Shown: positions 8,840-18,025, counted from the first letter of the stretch. The stretch: DNA of 64,000 bases from Sphingobium sp. SYK-6 (GCF_000283515.1 NC_015976.1:682001-746000), one strand, 5' to 3'. Notes: a model not told the origin generated them from the sequence alone. Made by a program: numbers and translations.

Positions 8840-9304
8840 TCAGCCTTCACGCGTCTCGAAGCGCTCCAGCACCTTCCCCGCCCAGCCCATGATGTCCTTG
8901 GAGCGGATCAGCCATTGCCCGTCCACTTTCGCGACCACGTCGCGGACATGGCCGCACCAGTGGAGATGCGGCGGTGCGGGCGGGTGATTGATGGTCGCCC
9001 AGGCGTAGGAGCGCACCACCCAGTGATCGGGTCGCCCATCCGGATCGGCCTCGAACAGGAACTGCGCCATCTGGTGCTGGTGGCCGGGGAAGTCCGGCCG
9101 GTCATGGAATTTGAGGACGAGCCGGTGAATGTCCGCCTTGCCCTTGAGCACCTCGAGCGTGCCGTCGCTGGCTTCCTCGGTCGCTTCGCAATCCTCGGTG
9201 AACAGGGCGACATAGCCGTCCGTATCGCCGGTATCGAGCGCCCAGCTGTAGCGGGCGTAAAGCTCGAAGATGGCGAGGCGGTCTTCCGTGCCGGGGCCGG
9301 TCAT
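8840..9304 (-). CDS. SnoaL-like (NTF2-fold) protein
   Basis: A 154-aa protein with the typical start of the SnoaL-like domain: helix EDRLAIFELYARYSWALDTGD, in part AIFELYARYSWALD (about 11-24), followed by YVALFTEDCE. Such proteins include dehydratases, isomerases and dioxygenase small-subunit relatives. The reaction here is unknown. Conserved His/Trp (HLHWCGHVRD) may line the pocket. A GAGGAGAGA site precedes the ATG. It is the last gene of a unit AAHS transporter, decarboxylase, SnoaL, so it probably acts on the same aromatic compound. Confidence 0.8.
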   Translation of the reverse strand: MTGPGTEDRLAIFELYARYSWALDTGDTDGYVALFTEDCEATEEASDGTLEVLKGKADIHRLVLKFHDRPDFPGHQHQMAQFLFEADPDGRPDHWVVRSYAWATINHPPAPPHLHWCGHVRDVVAKVDGQWLIRSKDIMGWAGKVLERFETREG

Positions 9305-9413
9305 GTCTCTCTCTCCTCTTTTCGTCTCCGGTCTCGACGGACCGTTCTGCAGATGTCGCCGCTGCCGTCGGCCGGGGGCGGGCGCCGGTGTCTAGCGCGC
9401 CCCCGGTCTCCGC

Positions 9414-10454
9414 TCAGTCCGCCAGCGGGGCGATGTGGAAGATGCGCTCGGCATTGCCATGGTAGAGCGCGTGGCGTTCCGCCTCCGTGACCGGCGCGGC
9501 GTCCATAAAATCCACGGCCGGCTTTTGCGGCTGATAGGGATAGTCGATCGACCAGAGCACATTGTCGATGCCGATCTTGTCGATCGTGTAGCGCAGCGCC
9601 AGCGGGTCCTCGACACCGCTGGTGGTGACGACGAAGTTCTGCTGGAAATATTCCGCGATGCTGAGCTTCGTCTTGGGCGCGCGGCCGATCTTCTGCGCGC
9701 GGCTGTTCATGAAATTGATGCGCCAGATCCAGAAGGGGATGGCCTCGCCCATATGGCCGATGCAGATCTTGAGCCTGGGGAAGGCATCGAACACGCCGCC
9801 GGCCATCATGCGCACCACATGGGTGCCCACTTCCACGCCATAGCCCCACATGGCGCTGTCCATGCCATAGTCCTGCAACGGGCCCTTGAGCGTGTCCGAT
9901 GCGGCGCGCGGGTGGATGTAGATGCAGGCGTCGAGCGCTTCGGCCGCCTCGAGGCACGGCCAGTATTTCGGATCGTCCAGATACTCGCCATGGGTGTGGC
10001 TGTTGAGGATGAAGCCGTTGAGCTTCAGCTCGTTGATCGCGCGCTCCATTTCCTTCGCCGCGCGCTTCGGGCTTTGCGGCGCGAAGCTGGCGAGCCCGGA
10101 GAAGCGGTCCGGGCGCTTGCGGCAGACCTCCGCCAGCCGATCGTTGGCAAGCGCGGCAAGGTCCGTCGCGGTATCGGCATCGAACATCTGCACGCCCGGC
10201 GCGGTGAGCGAAAGCAGGTGCATGTCGACGCCCAGCGCGTCCATTTCCGGCAGGCGCTTCTCCTCGATGTCGAGCAGGCCGTCGAGGAAGTTCATCGCCG
10301 AATAGCCCGATGCGTCCGCCGGCGGATCGTAGATGCCGCCGACGAGCAGCTTGTCGAGGCTCTGCGACGGCCCGCGCGAGACATCGCGCAGCGCGGCGGC
10401 GACTTCGGGGATGGTCCAGGCTTCCTCGGTGGCGATCTTGCGCATCTTGGTCAT
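9414..10454 (-). CDS. Amidohydrolase-family decarboxylase, LigW/gamma-resorcylate-type
   Basis: A 346-aa member of the amidohydrolase_2 (ACMSD-like) family of nonoxidative aromatic-acid decarboxylases. Visible marks: ATEEAW at the N-terminus (metal-binding Glu about 10-11), ALTAPGVQ-like LSLTAPGVQ, NSHTHGEYLD, CIYIHPRA (metal His), GHMGEAIPFW and WSIDYPYQ (metal Asp). These follow the layout of 5-carboxyvanillate decarboxylase LigW. The start ATG overlaps the stop of the upstream transporter gene by four bases, which fits translational coupling. It probably decarboxylates a hydroxybenzoate-type acid delivered by that transporter. The exact substrate cannot be read from sequence. Confidence 0.85.
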   Translation of the reverse strand: MTKMRKIATEEAWTIPEVAAALRDVSRGPSQSLDKLLVGGIYDPPADASGYSAMNFLDGLLDIEEKRLPEMDALGVDMHLLSLTAPGVQMFDADTATDLAALANDRLAEVCRKRPDRFSGLASFAPQSPKRAAKEMERAINELKLNGFILNSHTHGEYLDDPKYWPCLEAAEALDACIYIHPRAASDTLKGPLQDYGMDSAMWGYGVEVGTHVVRMMAGGVFDAFPRLKICIGHMGEAIPFWIWRINFMNSRAQKIGRAPKTKLSIAEYFQQNFVVTTSGVEDPLALRYTIDKIGIDNVLWSIDYPYQPQKPAVDFMDAAPVTEAERHALYHGNAERIFHIAPLAD

Positions 10455-11704
10455 GGTGTGTCTCCGTGAGGGATGGGATCGGGAGCGCCCGCCGGCTCGG
10501 GCGGCAGCGCGGCGGTGCGGCGCGCCAGCCAGATCGCGAGGGCGCAGGCGATCAGCAACGGCACAACCGGCAGGATGAAGAAATGGCGCGGCGCGGCGAG
10601 GCCCAGCAGGATGGCAAGCGATCCCACCAGTGGCCCGGCGATGGAGCCGATCCGCCCCATGCCGAGTGCCCAGCCCAGCCCGGAGGCGCGCATCGCGGCG
10701 GGGTAGGTCGCGCCGCACGATCCGTTGAGGCCGTTCTGGGTGCCCGTGCTGAACAGGCCGACCAGCACCAGCAGCAGCGAGAGGCCGACGATCCCCCAGT
10801 CGCGCAGGGTGATGAGCGCCAGCGCCGCGGCCGCCATGCCCGCGAACAGCGCGACGACGGACCAGCTGCGGCGCACCAGCAGCAGGCTGGCCATCACGCC
10901 GCCCAGCACGCCCCCGGCATGCGATGCCGTGGCGATCCAGGAGGCCGTCGCCGTGGAATAGCCCTGATCCTTGACCAGCAGCGGAATCCAGCCCGTCAGC
11001 AGATAGACGACCATGAGGACGAGCGCGAAGACGATCCAGATGACGATGGTGCGCGCGCGATATTCCGGCGCGAGGATGGCGCCGACGCCGGAGGTGCGAT
11101 GCGCTTCCCCGCCGCGCTGCCGCAGCGCCGGGCTTTCCGGCAGGCCGATCCAGAGCAGCACCGCGATGGCGATCGGCAGCAGTCCGCCCGCGATGAACAG
11201 GCTCGGCCAGCCATGGGTCGGCAGGAACGACGCGGCGACGGCGCCGGCCAGCACCCCGCCGAAGGTGATGCCGATGCCGACCAGCGCAGTCGCCCGGGCA
11301 AGATATTTGCGCGGCGCGAGTTCGCCCGCCAGCGCGAGCGCATTGGGCAGCACCGCGCCCAGCCCCACGCCGATGAGGAAGCGCAGCGCCATGAGCTGCG
11401 TGATGCTGGTGGCAAAGGCCGCCGCCAGCGAGATCAGCCCATATGTGAAGCAGCAGGTGATGAGGATCGTGCGCCGCCCGATGCGGTCGCCGAGCGGCCC
11501 GATCAGCACCGCGCCGATCAGCACGCCGACCAGGCTCGCGGAAAGCAGCGGCCCGATTTCCGTGCGCGTGACGCCGAAATGCTCGAGGATGGAAGGCGCC
11601 GCGAAATTGGCGGCCTGCAGGTCGAAACCCTCGACCACCAGCGAGAGCAGGATCAGGAAGAAGCCGCCCCAGCCACGCGCCGGGTTGTCGATGCCATCGT
11701 CCAA
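10451..11704 (-). CDS. MFS aromatic acid:H+ symporter (AAHS family)
   Basis: A 417-aa, 12-helix inner-membrane transporter. TM1 has VEGFDLQAANFAAP, the DGFD-type AAHS signature, followed by LGDRIGRR between TM2 and TM3. It probably imports benzoate- or vanillate-like acids. I place the start at TTG 11704 because GGGGAGGA lies seven bases upstream and the length then fits the family; an upstream in-frame ATG would add about 55 non-hydrophobic residues. Its stop overlaps the decarboxylase start by four bases (ATGA), making a transporter-decarboxylase-SnoaL operon on the minus strand. Confidence 0.85.
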   Translation of the reverse strand: MDDGIDNPARGWGGFFLILLSLVVEGFDLQAANFAAPSILEHFGVTRTEIGPLLSASLVGVLIGAVLIGPLGDRIGRRTILITCCFTYGLISLAAAFATSITQLMALRFLIGVGLGAVLPNALALAGELAPRKYLARATALVGIGITFGGVLAGAVAASFLPTHGWPSLFIAGGLLPIAIAVLLWIGLPESPALRQRGGEAHRTSGVGAILAPEYRARTIVIWIVFALVLMVVYLLTGWIPLLVKDQGYSTATASWIATASHAGGVLGGVMASLLLVRRSWSVVALFAGMAAAALALITLRDWGIVGLSLLLVLVGLFSTGTQNGLNGSCGATYPAAMRASGLGWALGMGRIGSIAGPLVGSLAILLGLAAPRHFFILPVVPLLIACALAIWLARRTAALPPEPAGAPDPIPHGDTP

Positions 11705-11897
11705 ATCTGTCCTCCCCGCAGCTGCCCTGTCACCGGCGCGGCCGGCAATAGGGCGGCTTCGCGCCAGCGATGCAAGCGGAAACTGCCTGCATCGGGGTGA
11801 TGGGGCAGGGCGGGGGCGGAAGGGCGCCCCTCGCGCGCTGCGCCCGCAAGCGGCAGGCCCGGCCGCCACGGCCTCCCCGATATCGCGGCCCCCTCTT

Positions 11898-11925
11898 CGT
11901 CATTCCCGCGAATGCGGGAATCCAG
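11898..11925. repeat. REP-like palindrome, family A (CGTCATTCCC...GGGAATCCAG)
   Basis: Arms ATTCCCGC and GCGGGAAT around a 4-bp centre, flanked by CGTC and CCAG. The same layout recurs at 26816-26843 (opposite orientation) and, split by a transposon, at 15711-15719 plus 19533-19560. Confidence 0.8.
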
Positions 11926-12078
11926 CTGAACCCTCGCGATATCATGACGACGAAACCGCGAAGGACGACCGCTGACACCGCAGTCCCGGTCCGCGCTTTC
12001 AACGCGCGCCCAGGCGACGCGACCAAATTCCCGGCCTTCGATGGAGCCAGAAGGCGCGCTTTTCAGCCATTTTCCGCC

Positions 12079-12182
12079 GTCATCCCGGACTCGATCCGGG
12101 ATCCCGCTTCTTCCTGTTTCTCAAACCTGCTGGGCCTAGCGAGATTCAAGGCAGCTGGATCCCGGATCGAGTCCGGGATGAC
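12079..12182. repeat. REP-like inverted repeat, family B
   Basis: A perfect 26-bp inverted repeat (12079-12104 with 12157-12182; core CCCGGACTCGATCCGGG) encloses 52 bp. The outside left flank includes TTTTCAGCCATT. A diverged complete copy lies at 60831-60954 and a half copy at 8747-8781. Noncoding; origin unknown. The rest of the 11705-12366 interval shows nothing else. Confidence 0.8.
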
Positions 12183-12366
12183 ATCGTGAATAACGAGATA
12201 GGGTGCACCACGATTTCCACATTGGTCTAGGAAACATGGTCAAAAGCACAGAGCCCTATGGCAGAAATGAGGGGCGAGACCTCAAAAGCGGCCTGTCAGG
12301 ACACGACGACTTTCTGGTCATTCCCCGCTTGCAATTTACTGCCTAATAGCGGTCATTGCAGACACA

Positions 12367-12834
12367 ATGATGACGCTACTTCGCCGCAGTCTGATAGGCC
12401 TTGCGCTAATAGGTGCTGTTGGCGCGTTAGCTGTGTTCGTCTGGCGTTGGGACGATCGCCACCATGTGGCAACGATGCTGAACTTAGAGAAGTTGCCGCA
12501 ATCCATCAGAGGAGTCGATTGTACCAGCTTTGGCGTCACCGATGTCCTTGAGCGGTGCTCGTTTGAAGTAGAGCCTGACGATTTCTCCAAATTAATGTCG
12601 GGACACAAATTTCAGGTGCCACCGGTTTGCCGAACTGGACAAAGTAGTCTTTGTGTCGATAAGGCTGATGCCGGTATGGCCCATGATTATTGTTGTGGCC
12701 CGAAAACTGGCGAGAACTTTCCTATCGCGACAATCTACATTGCGACGCCACGCGATGCGCCGCACGGGGGCACTCTGACGATCCTTACTGATACGTCCAA
12801 GCGGCGCGCAATGGTTGATCTCTACGTCGAATAA
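12367..12834 (+). CDS. Hypothetical exported/anchored protein, 155 aa
   Basis: The N-terminus (MMTLLRRSLIGLALIGAV) is a signal anchor or signal peptide of about 26 residues. The rest is a soluble domain with six cysteines, including a CCG pair near residue 110, suggesting disulfide bonds in the periplasm. No family is recognised. The ribosome site is weak and the region is lower in GC than its neighbours. It stands alone between repeat elements and the convergent glycosyltransferase gene. Confidence 0.55.
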   Translation: MMTLLRRSLIGLALIGAVGALAVFVWRWDDRHHVATMLNLEKLPQSIRGVDCTSFGVTDVLERCSFEVEPDDFSKLMSGHKFQVPPVCRTGQSSLCVDKADAGMAHDYCCGPKTGENFPIATIYIATPRDAPHGGTLTILTDTSKRRAMVDLYVE

Positions 12835-13041
12835 ATGGCCGCTATTTCCTTTTTCAAGTTTGATAGCAGACCGTCCCCTCACCACCCCATTTACGCCAAA
12901 ACCCCTGCGAGCCGACTGCCCTGAAAGCGGACATTCGCAGTTTTCTGCGACTTCTTCGGTGTTACAACCAAAACCCCTTGCTCGGAATTGGTCCACGCTG
13001 CCGGGAGCACAACCCCGCGCCCTCTCACCCAGCCCCCGCCC

Positions 13042-14226
13042 CTACTCCTCCCCGGCGCGCTTTGTGCGCACCCAGCGGGTCTCGCCGCCGCGTGCGAGGC
13101 GCAGGTAGACGGGGATTTTCCAGGCGAGGTAGAGCGGAATGCGCGCGAGGGTCGCGGCGCTCACGGCCTGGCGTCCGTCCCGGGCCCAGCCGAGCATCAG
13201 CAGCAGCGCCGTCAGGGCGAGCGCGCAGCCGAGAGCGAATGCGGGCACCGGGCTCGCGCCGATCAGGGCGAGCACGGTCGTGGCGACGAGCGCGGCGAGG
13301 CTGGCGCTCATCAGCAGCGCCAGGGGCGGCACCATCAGGCTGAGGCCGAACCAGGCAAGCCCCGGCCGCAGCTTGCCGATCCCTTCGGCGAACAGGGGCA
13401 GGCCCTGCCGCAGCGCGGTCTGGATATAGCCATGTTCCCAGCGGGTGCGCTGGGTCAGCGTGTCCTTCTGGCTGGCCGGGTCGCTCCAGGTCGTCGCCTG
13501 CTCCAGATAGGCCGGCGCATGCCCCCGGCGCGCGAAATCGATGCCGAGCACGAGATCCTCGACCAGATGGCTCGTTGCCAACGGCGCGTCCGCCATCAGC
13601 GGCCATGGAAAGGCCATGCCCGTCCCGCCCAGAATGGCCGGCGCGCCGAGGCTGGCGGCGCCGCGCTGGCGCACCCGGTTCTTGATGAGGAAGGCGAAAT
13701 TGGAGATCTGCGTCATCGCGCTGTCGCCGGGGCGTGATCGCAGCAGATAGCAGCTCTGCACCGGCCGGCCGCTGCGCGCCGCGCTGTCGATGAGCCGGCG
13801 CAGGTCGTCGCGGCCGATCTCGCAGTCGGCGTCCAGTACGACGACGCAGTCCGGCGGGTCGGCGCGCAGATGGTCGCGGCCGAAGGCGAGCGCATGGCCC
13901 TTGCCGCGCCGCGCCGCGTCGTGCCGTTCGAGCACCGTGGCGCCTGCCGCGCGGGCGATCCGCGCCGTGTCGTCCGTGCAGTTGTCGGCAGTGACGATGA
14001 GGCGGATGGTCTCGTCCAGCGCCGGCCGCAGCCGCTCGATCGTCGCCGCGATGCCGCCGGCCTCGTCATGCGCGGGCATCAGGATGGCGGCGCGCGGCCG
14101 GCCGCTGTCCGGCGCGGCCGGACGGGCGGGCCGCGCGAGGATGCCGGCCAGCAGCTCGATCGCGAGCACGATCAGCAAGGCGAGCGGCACGGCCGCAAGG
14201 CACCAGGCGATGATGTCGGCGATCAT
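13042..14226 (-). CDS. Family 2 glycosyltransferase, membrane-bound
   Basis: A 394-aa processive-type GT2. An N-terminal membrane helix (about 5-30) is followed by the GT-A fold: ILMPAHDEAGGIAATIERL start (ILMPAHDEAGG), the VLDADCEIG DXD motif, EDLVLGID acceptor-site acidic pair and QRTRWEHG (QXXRW) motif. C-terminal helices (about 290-350) complete the layout. It uses a nucleotide sugar to extend a polysaccharide at the inner membrane. Its position 115 bp downstream of an EpsD-type PPIase and near a PEP-CTERM protein points to exopolysaccharide synthesis. The sugar is not predictable. Confidence 0.85.
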   Translation of the reverse strand: MIADIIAWCLAAVPLALLIVLAIELLAGILARPARPAAPDSGRPRAAILMPAHDEAGGIAATIERLRPALDETIRLIVTADNCTDDTARIARAAGATVLERHDAARRGKGHALAFGRDHLRADPPDCVVVLDADCEIGRDDLRRLIDSAARSGRPVQSCYLLRSRPGDSAMTQISNFAFLIKNRVRQRGAASLGAPAILGGTGMAFPWPLMADAPLATSHLVEDLVLGIDFARRGHAPAYLEQATTWSDPASQKDTLTQRTRWEHGYIQTALRQGLPLFAEGIGKLRPGLAWFGLSLMVPPLALLMSASLAALVATTVLALIGASPVPAFALGCALALTALLLMLGWARDGRQAVSAATLARIPLYLAWKIPVYLRLARGGETRWVRTKRAGEE

Positions 14227-14341
14227 GGTCCGGCTCTCCGCGATGAGGCGCCCGGCGGCGCGGAGGCGCGCCGGGCTGCTGGCGGGTCAGGAGAGGCGCG
14301 GCCTCGCACGGCGCGCGCCCCTGCGCTGTCCCTTTGCCGGA

Positions 14342-15229
14342 TCAGGGCGTGGCGGGCGCCGCGCCGTTGGTCGCCGCGCCGATTGCGGGCGCGCTTTTCT
14401 CCGCGCCGTCCTTGGGCTCGAAACCGGACTGATACTCGATCTTGGCCTTGGCCTTGGCTTCCTGCAGCCGCTGCTCGCCGATCTTGTTCAGCTCCTCGTT
14501 GCGCATCGCCTGCGCCGCCATCTGGCGGGATTGTTCGGGCGTCACGGTGATGGGCTCGCGGCCCACGATGGAGTTGATGACGAGGCGGTTGCCGTTCGGC
14601 ACGATGAAGGGCTCGCCGGCGGGCAGAGCAAGAATGCGCTGCAGCACCTGCGGCGCGATCGTGGCGGAATCGAGCGCGCCGGCGTTGCGCTGGAAGCTGA
14701 TGCCCATTGCGGTCAGGCGGCTCGCCACTTCGTCAAGCGTATGCGCGCTTTCGAGTTCCTTCAGCCGCTTGGGGTCGGACGGCATGTCGATCACGAGCTG
14801 GTCGAGCCGGAAGCGGGTGCGCTCGGCGAACTGCTGGGGATGCGTCGAGACGAAGCGGTCGAGCGCGGCCGTGTCCGGCACCTTGATCGTGTCCATCGCC
14901 TTCTTGCCATACATGCTGACGAGCAGCTGCTCCTGCATGCGGCGCTCCTGCGTCAGATAGGCAGGGTCGCGGTCGAGCCCGGCTTCCTTGGCGGCCTGCA
15001 CGAGCAGGCGGCGGTCGACCATGCGCTGGAGCACCCGGCTGCGCACCGCATTCTTGTCGGCGGAGGCGGGCAGGTTCATCTCGGCGATTTCGGCATTCAG
15101 TTCCGTAAGGGTGATTTCCTCGCCATTGACGATGGCGACAACCTGTCCCTCGGCCTTCTTCTGGCAGGCGGAAAGAAGCAGGGAAAGGGAAGTCACCGCA
15201 ACGAGCGAGACGCTCCTCAGCTTAGGCAT
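14342..15229 (-). CDS. EpsD-type peptidylprolyl isomerase lipoprotein
   Basis: 295 aa from MPKLRS. The lipobox LLLSAC shows a lipoprotein signal, so it should be anchored in the periplasm. A SurA/PrsA-like N-terminal helical domain follows (AIVNGEEITLTELN), with a C-terminal PPIase-like region. The overall pattern matches the EpsD family found in exosortase/PEP-CTERM exopolysaccharide clusters, where it helps fold or assemble export components. A longer upstream reading frame lacks any signal peptide, so I reject that start. It is upstream of the GT2 gene and likely cotranscribed with it. Confidence 0.8.
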   Translation of the reverse strand: MPKLRSVSLVAVTSLSLLLSACQKKAEGQVVAIVNGEEITLTELNAEIAEMNLPASADKNAVRSRVLQRMVDRRLLVQAAKEAGLDRDPAYLTQERRMQEQLLVSMYGKKAMDTIKVPDTAALDRFVSTHPQQFAERTRFRLDQLVIDMPSDPKRLKELESAHTLDEVASRLTAMGISFQRNAGALDSATIAPQVLQRILALPAGEPFIVPNGNRLVINSIVGREPITVTPEQSRQMAAQAMRNEELNKIGEQRLQEAKAKAKIEYQSGFEPKDGAEKSAPAIGAATNGAAPATP

Positions 15230-15710
15230 CGATAGTCTCCAGACAGGCATGAAACAGGATGGAATGGCTTGATGAGGGCAGTGTGTGCGACCTTCCGGAA
15301 CCCGACGCGCGACGCGGCCCATTCTCTTGCGGACCTGCCTGCCAATAGGGGAAGATGAAACCGGACGACAAGATCAACGCTCTCCAGCAGCCACTGCCAG
15401 CGCTGGCGGGTTGGATCTCATCCGCTCGGACCTCCTCTCGCCGAACCTCGTCGGGCTGTTGAATGTCCGGCCGGCGTCGTGTCGCGCCTCTTACCGCGCC
15501 CCACGGGCCTAAACAAGTCCGTCCCACCATCGGAACGGCCCTGTACCGTTCCGGCACCGAATAAGCCGGGACGATTAATTTTGCATGGAGGATGCGCCCC
15601 CGGGAGAGGGGATGGGGGCGGTGCGGGGCCGGGCCGGTCGATAGCGGTCGGGAGCGGTGCGGTGCCAATAGATCGTTCCGCGAGCCCTGCCGACCGCGTC
15701 CCCTCTTTCC
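15230..15710. other. Intergenic region upstream of the EpsD-type gene
   Basis: About 480 bp without a convincing gene, between the PPIase start and the left flank of the transposon. Open frames here lack ribosome sites and domain features. It should hold the promoter of the PPIase-glycosyltransferase unit, but no clear -35/-10 pair was found. Confidence 0.4.
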
Positions 15711-15719
15711 CGTCATTCC

Positions 15720-15743
15720 CGGCATTATGTAGCAAACGCACCA
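15720..15743. repeat. Left terminal inverted repeat of the transposon
   Basis: 24 bp, exact reverse complement of 19509-19532. The preceding 8 bases (15712-15719, GTCATTCC) are the target-site duplication. Confidence 0.92.
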
Positions 15744-15792
15744 AGGCCGGAGACGGCGAGTGATTAGCGCGATAGCCGCGCTAGTGTTAGGA

Positions 15793-16764
15793 TTAGGTGG
15801 CTCGGCTCAATCCAGTTCTCTGGACGGTCATATCTTTCGCAGAGAGGTTGTCCGGGAAATCGTAAGACAACGTCCGGTTGTCGATCAGGCTATTGTTCTG
15901 CCCGACAGAAAAGCTCTGCATGGCAAAGCGCCACACCTTGTCGCCGGGGAGGCGGTATCGAGCCATGGCCAGTATCATAATATAGCAGTCCTTACGGAAA
16001 CCAACGCGGGTATTCCAAGGCATGGATTCAATCGCGTGCGAGGCTTCCGAACTCCACTCGGTTACGTCACCGGGTATGATAGCGCGATCTTCCACGACTT
16101 CATTCGCTTCAAACTGGTCGAACCATTCCTTGATGTGCTCGGCCAAGTGGCTGTCCATCGGGACGAGGCTGACATGGGAATGAAAATTTTCTGCCACCAT
16201 TTGGCCAGTGTTGCGAAACTGGACTTTAAACCCGAGCTTAATACCCCGCCTTTCGATCAAGGTGCACGACAAGAGATCAATGTTAATGAATATCCATGGC
16301 CGTTGGGCATTGGCCGCAATCTCATTCTGAACCAGCATCGCATTGGTAGCTTTGCCGGTATCTTCAACAGCATCCAAAGTGGCGTCCAGAGTTTTTTTAA
16401 CAAACCACACACCGACAGCAGAAAGCGCGAGCGTAGCAACGCTGGCTATGAGCATCAGGAACGCCCATTTAGCCATGTCCTGCTGAGCATAAAGGTCTTG
16501 TCGGGATTCGGATTGTTCCTGGGCGGCCTCTATGGCTTTGGTCACACACTCAGCCAGAGCCGAACTCTGTCGCCCGGCGCAGGCCTCAAGCGCGTCCTTC
16601 TTGGCGCGCTCATAATGCTCGCGGGCTGTTACTTGATTGCGTCCGGCCTCTATTCCGTAGGCTCGCCCCGTTGCGTAAATGACGGCACAGAGGCCGAGCA
16701 ACGCCAGAATGCAGAAGAATGCTTCTAAAGGCGTAATTCGTTTGCGCCGATTGCCTCCAGACAT
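15793..16764 (-). CDS. Hypothetical two-helix membrane protein (transposon passenger)
   Basis: A 323-aa protein of unknown function. TM helices are predicted at about residues 13-33 (FFCILALLGLCAVIYATG) and 100-124 (FLMLIASVATLALSAVGVWF). A helical, cysteine-containing segment between them would face the periplasm. A C-terminal domain of about 190 aa would be cytoplasmic. Its start lies inside the end of the upstream DUF6471 gene (40-bp overlap), so the two are probably cotranscribed and translationally linked. The gene ends close to the left terminal repeat. It could be an effector, sensor or exclusion protein of the element, but nothing proves this. Confidence 0.75.
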   Translation of the reverse strand: MSGGNRRKRITPLEAFFCILALLGLCAVIYATGRAYGIEAGRNQVTAREHYERAKKDALEACAGRQSSALAECVTKAIEAAQEQSESRQDLYAQQDMAKWAFLMLIASVATLALSAVGVWFVKKTLDATLDAVEDTGKATNAMLVQNEIAANAQRPWIFINIDLLSCTLIERRGIKLGFKVQFRNTGQMVAENFHSHVSLVPMDSHLAEHIKEWFDQFEANEVVEDRAIIPGDVTEWSSEASHAIESMPWNTRVGFRKDCYIMILAMARYRLPGDKVWRFAMQSFSVGQNNSLIDNRTLSYDFPDNLSAKDMTVQRTGLSRAT

Positions 16765-16946
16765 TGTATCAGAAACACCGCTGTAAATTTCCCCCGGCTT
16801 AGCTTGTTCCTGATATTCGGTTCAGAGTCCACCACGCCAATCTCAGCCAGCTTTTCCACAAGCTGGGCATAGCTCACATTCCTGCGCTTTAGCTCTGCCT
16901 TCAATAGCCCCTTAACGCGGGCTTCCCACTCTGCACTGTCTGCCAT
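16725..16946 (-). CDS. DUF6471-like small protein, possible regulator
   Basis: 73 aa. The sequence WEARVKGLLKAELKRRNVSY and the later PNIRNKLSRGKFTAVFLIQ match my memory of DUF6471 and have the helical spacing of a Cro/XRE-like helix-turn-helix (second helix YAQLVEKLAEIGV, recognition-like helix SEPNIRNKLSRG). A good AGGAG site lies seven bases before the ATG. It is divergent from the transposase, with back-to-back promoters and an inverted repeat over its own -10. I infer that it represses its own promoter and perhaps the transposase. Confidence 0.7.
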   Translation of the reverse strand: MADSAEWEARVKGLLKAELKRRNVSYAQLVEKLAEIGVVDSEPNIRNKLSRGKFTAVFLIQCLEAIGANELRL

Positions 16947-16956
16947 GGTATCTCCT

Positions 16957-17021
16957 ATGATGCGAAACGTATCATATTCGATGCAAATGCCATTGACAAC
17001 AGTGGCTGTATGTCATTATAT
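16957..17021. promoter_or_regulatory. Overlapping divergent promoters and operator-like repeat
   Basis: Plus strand (transposase): TTGACA 16993-16998, 17-bp spacer, TTATAT 17016-17021. Minus strand (DUF6471): TTGTCA at 16999-16994, 17-bp spacer, TATGAT at 16976-16971. The two -35 boxes share five bases. An inverted repeat ATGATGCG-AAA-CGTATCAT (16957-16975, one mismatch) covers the minus -10. Motif GTATCATATnnGATGC (16969-16984) recurs at 18929-18944. Confidence 0.65.
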
Positions 17022-17044
17022 GCAGTGCATAGGCACCGCAAACG

Positions 17045-18025
17045 ATGGCACAACATTTCCTCCTCTCGGCCCAAGCCCGCACGATCAGCCTCAAGGCTGT
17101 CTTCACGATGGGCGAAGAAAAGGCCTACGAGACGTTCCGCGCCATGCGATGGCCGGAGACGGACGGTGAGGCTGTTTGCCCGCGCTGTGGCTGTGTCGAA
17201 ACCTATGACATTGCCACGCGCCGCAAGTTCAAGTGCGTTGCCTGCCATCACCAGTTCAGCGTCACGTCCGGCACCATCTTTGCCTCGCGCAAGATGAGCT
17301 TCACGGACCTGCTGGCCGCCATCGTCATCTTCGTGAACGGTGCAAAGGGCGTTGCCGCTCTCCAGCTTAGCCGCGATCTGGCTTGCCAGTATAAGACGGC
17401 CTTCGTTCTCACGCACAAGCTGCGCGAGGCGATGGCACGCGAGCAGACAGGCCGCACGCTGAACGGCGCCGTGGAAATCGATGGCGCCTATTTCGGCGGC
17501 TACGTGAAACCGGAAAACCGCAAGGAAGATCGCCGCGACCGTCGCCTGACTGAAAACCGTTCTGGCAAGCGCCAGTGCGTGGTCATCATGCGCGAGCGCA
17601 ACGGCAAGTCATTGCCCTTCATCGTTCGCAATGAAGGCGATGCCGTCCCCTATGTCCGCGACCACGTTGGCACGCTCGCCACGATCCACGCCGATGAAGG
17701 AACGGGCTGGGATGCGCTGCACGCCGGTTGGGATACGAAGCGCGTCAATCACTCGGTCTCGTTTTGGGATGAAGGCGCCTGCACCAATCAGGCGGAAAGC
17801 TACTTCTCACGCCTGCGTCGCATGGAAGTCGGCACGCATCATCATATCGCTGGCCCCTACCTGCACCAGTATGCGCGTGAGGCTTCATGGCGCGAGGATA
17901 ACCGCCGCGTCGATAACGGCATGCAAGCTGCGATGGTTCTGGATGCTGCGATGGGCGCGCGGGTTAGCCGGAATTGGAAGGGGTATTGGCAGCGCGGCGA
18001 GCAATCTCATCCTGCGCAAGCCTAA
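17045..18025 (+). CDS. IS1595-family (ISXO2-like) transposase
   Basis: 326 aa, full length. An N-terminal zinc ribbon has CPRC (45-48) and CVAC (64-67). The DDE/N catalytic domain shows D146 (VEIDGAYFGG), D217 (IHADEGTG) and N248/E251 (CTNQAESYFSRLRR), followed by GTHHHI and a Tyr-rich end typical of the family. All key residues are present, so the enzyme is probably active. Translation starts only about 17 bases after the predicted transcription start. The last 62 bp overlap the convergent Fic gene. This is the mobility gene of the 15720-19532 element. Confidence 0.93.
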   Translation: MAQHFLLSAQARTISLKAVFTMGEEKAYETFRAMRWPETDGEAVCPRCGCVETYDIATRRKFKCVACHHQFSVTSGTIFASRKMSFTDLLAAIVIFVNGAKGVAALQLSRDLACQYKTAFVLTHKLREAMAREQTGRTLNGAVEIDGAYFGGYVKPENRKEDRRDRRLTENRSGKRQCVVIMRERNGKSLPFIVRNEGDAVPYVRDHVGTLATIHADEGTGWDALHAGWDTKRVNHSVSFWDEGACTNQAESYFSRLRRMEVGTHHHIAGPYLHQYAREASWREDNRRVDNGMQAAMVLDAAMGARVSRNWKGYWQRGEQSHPAQA

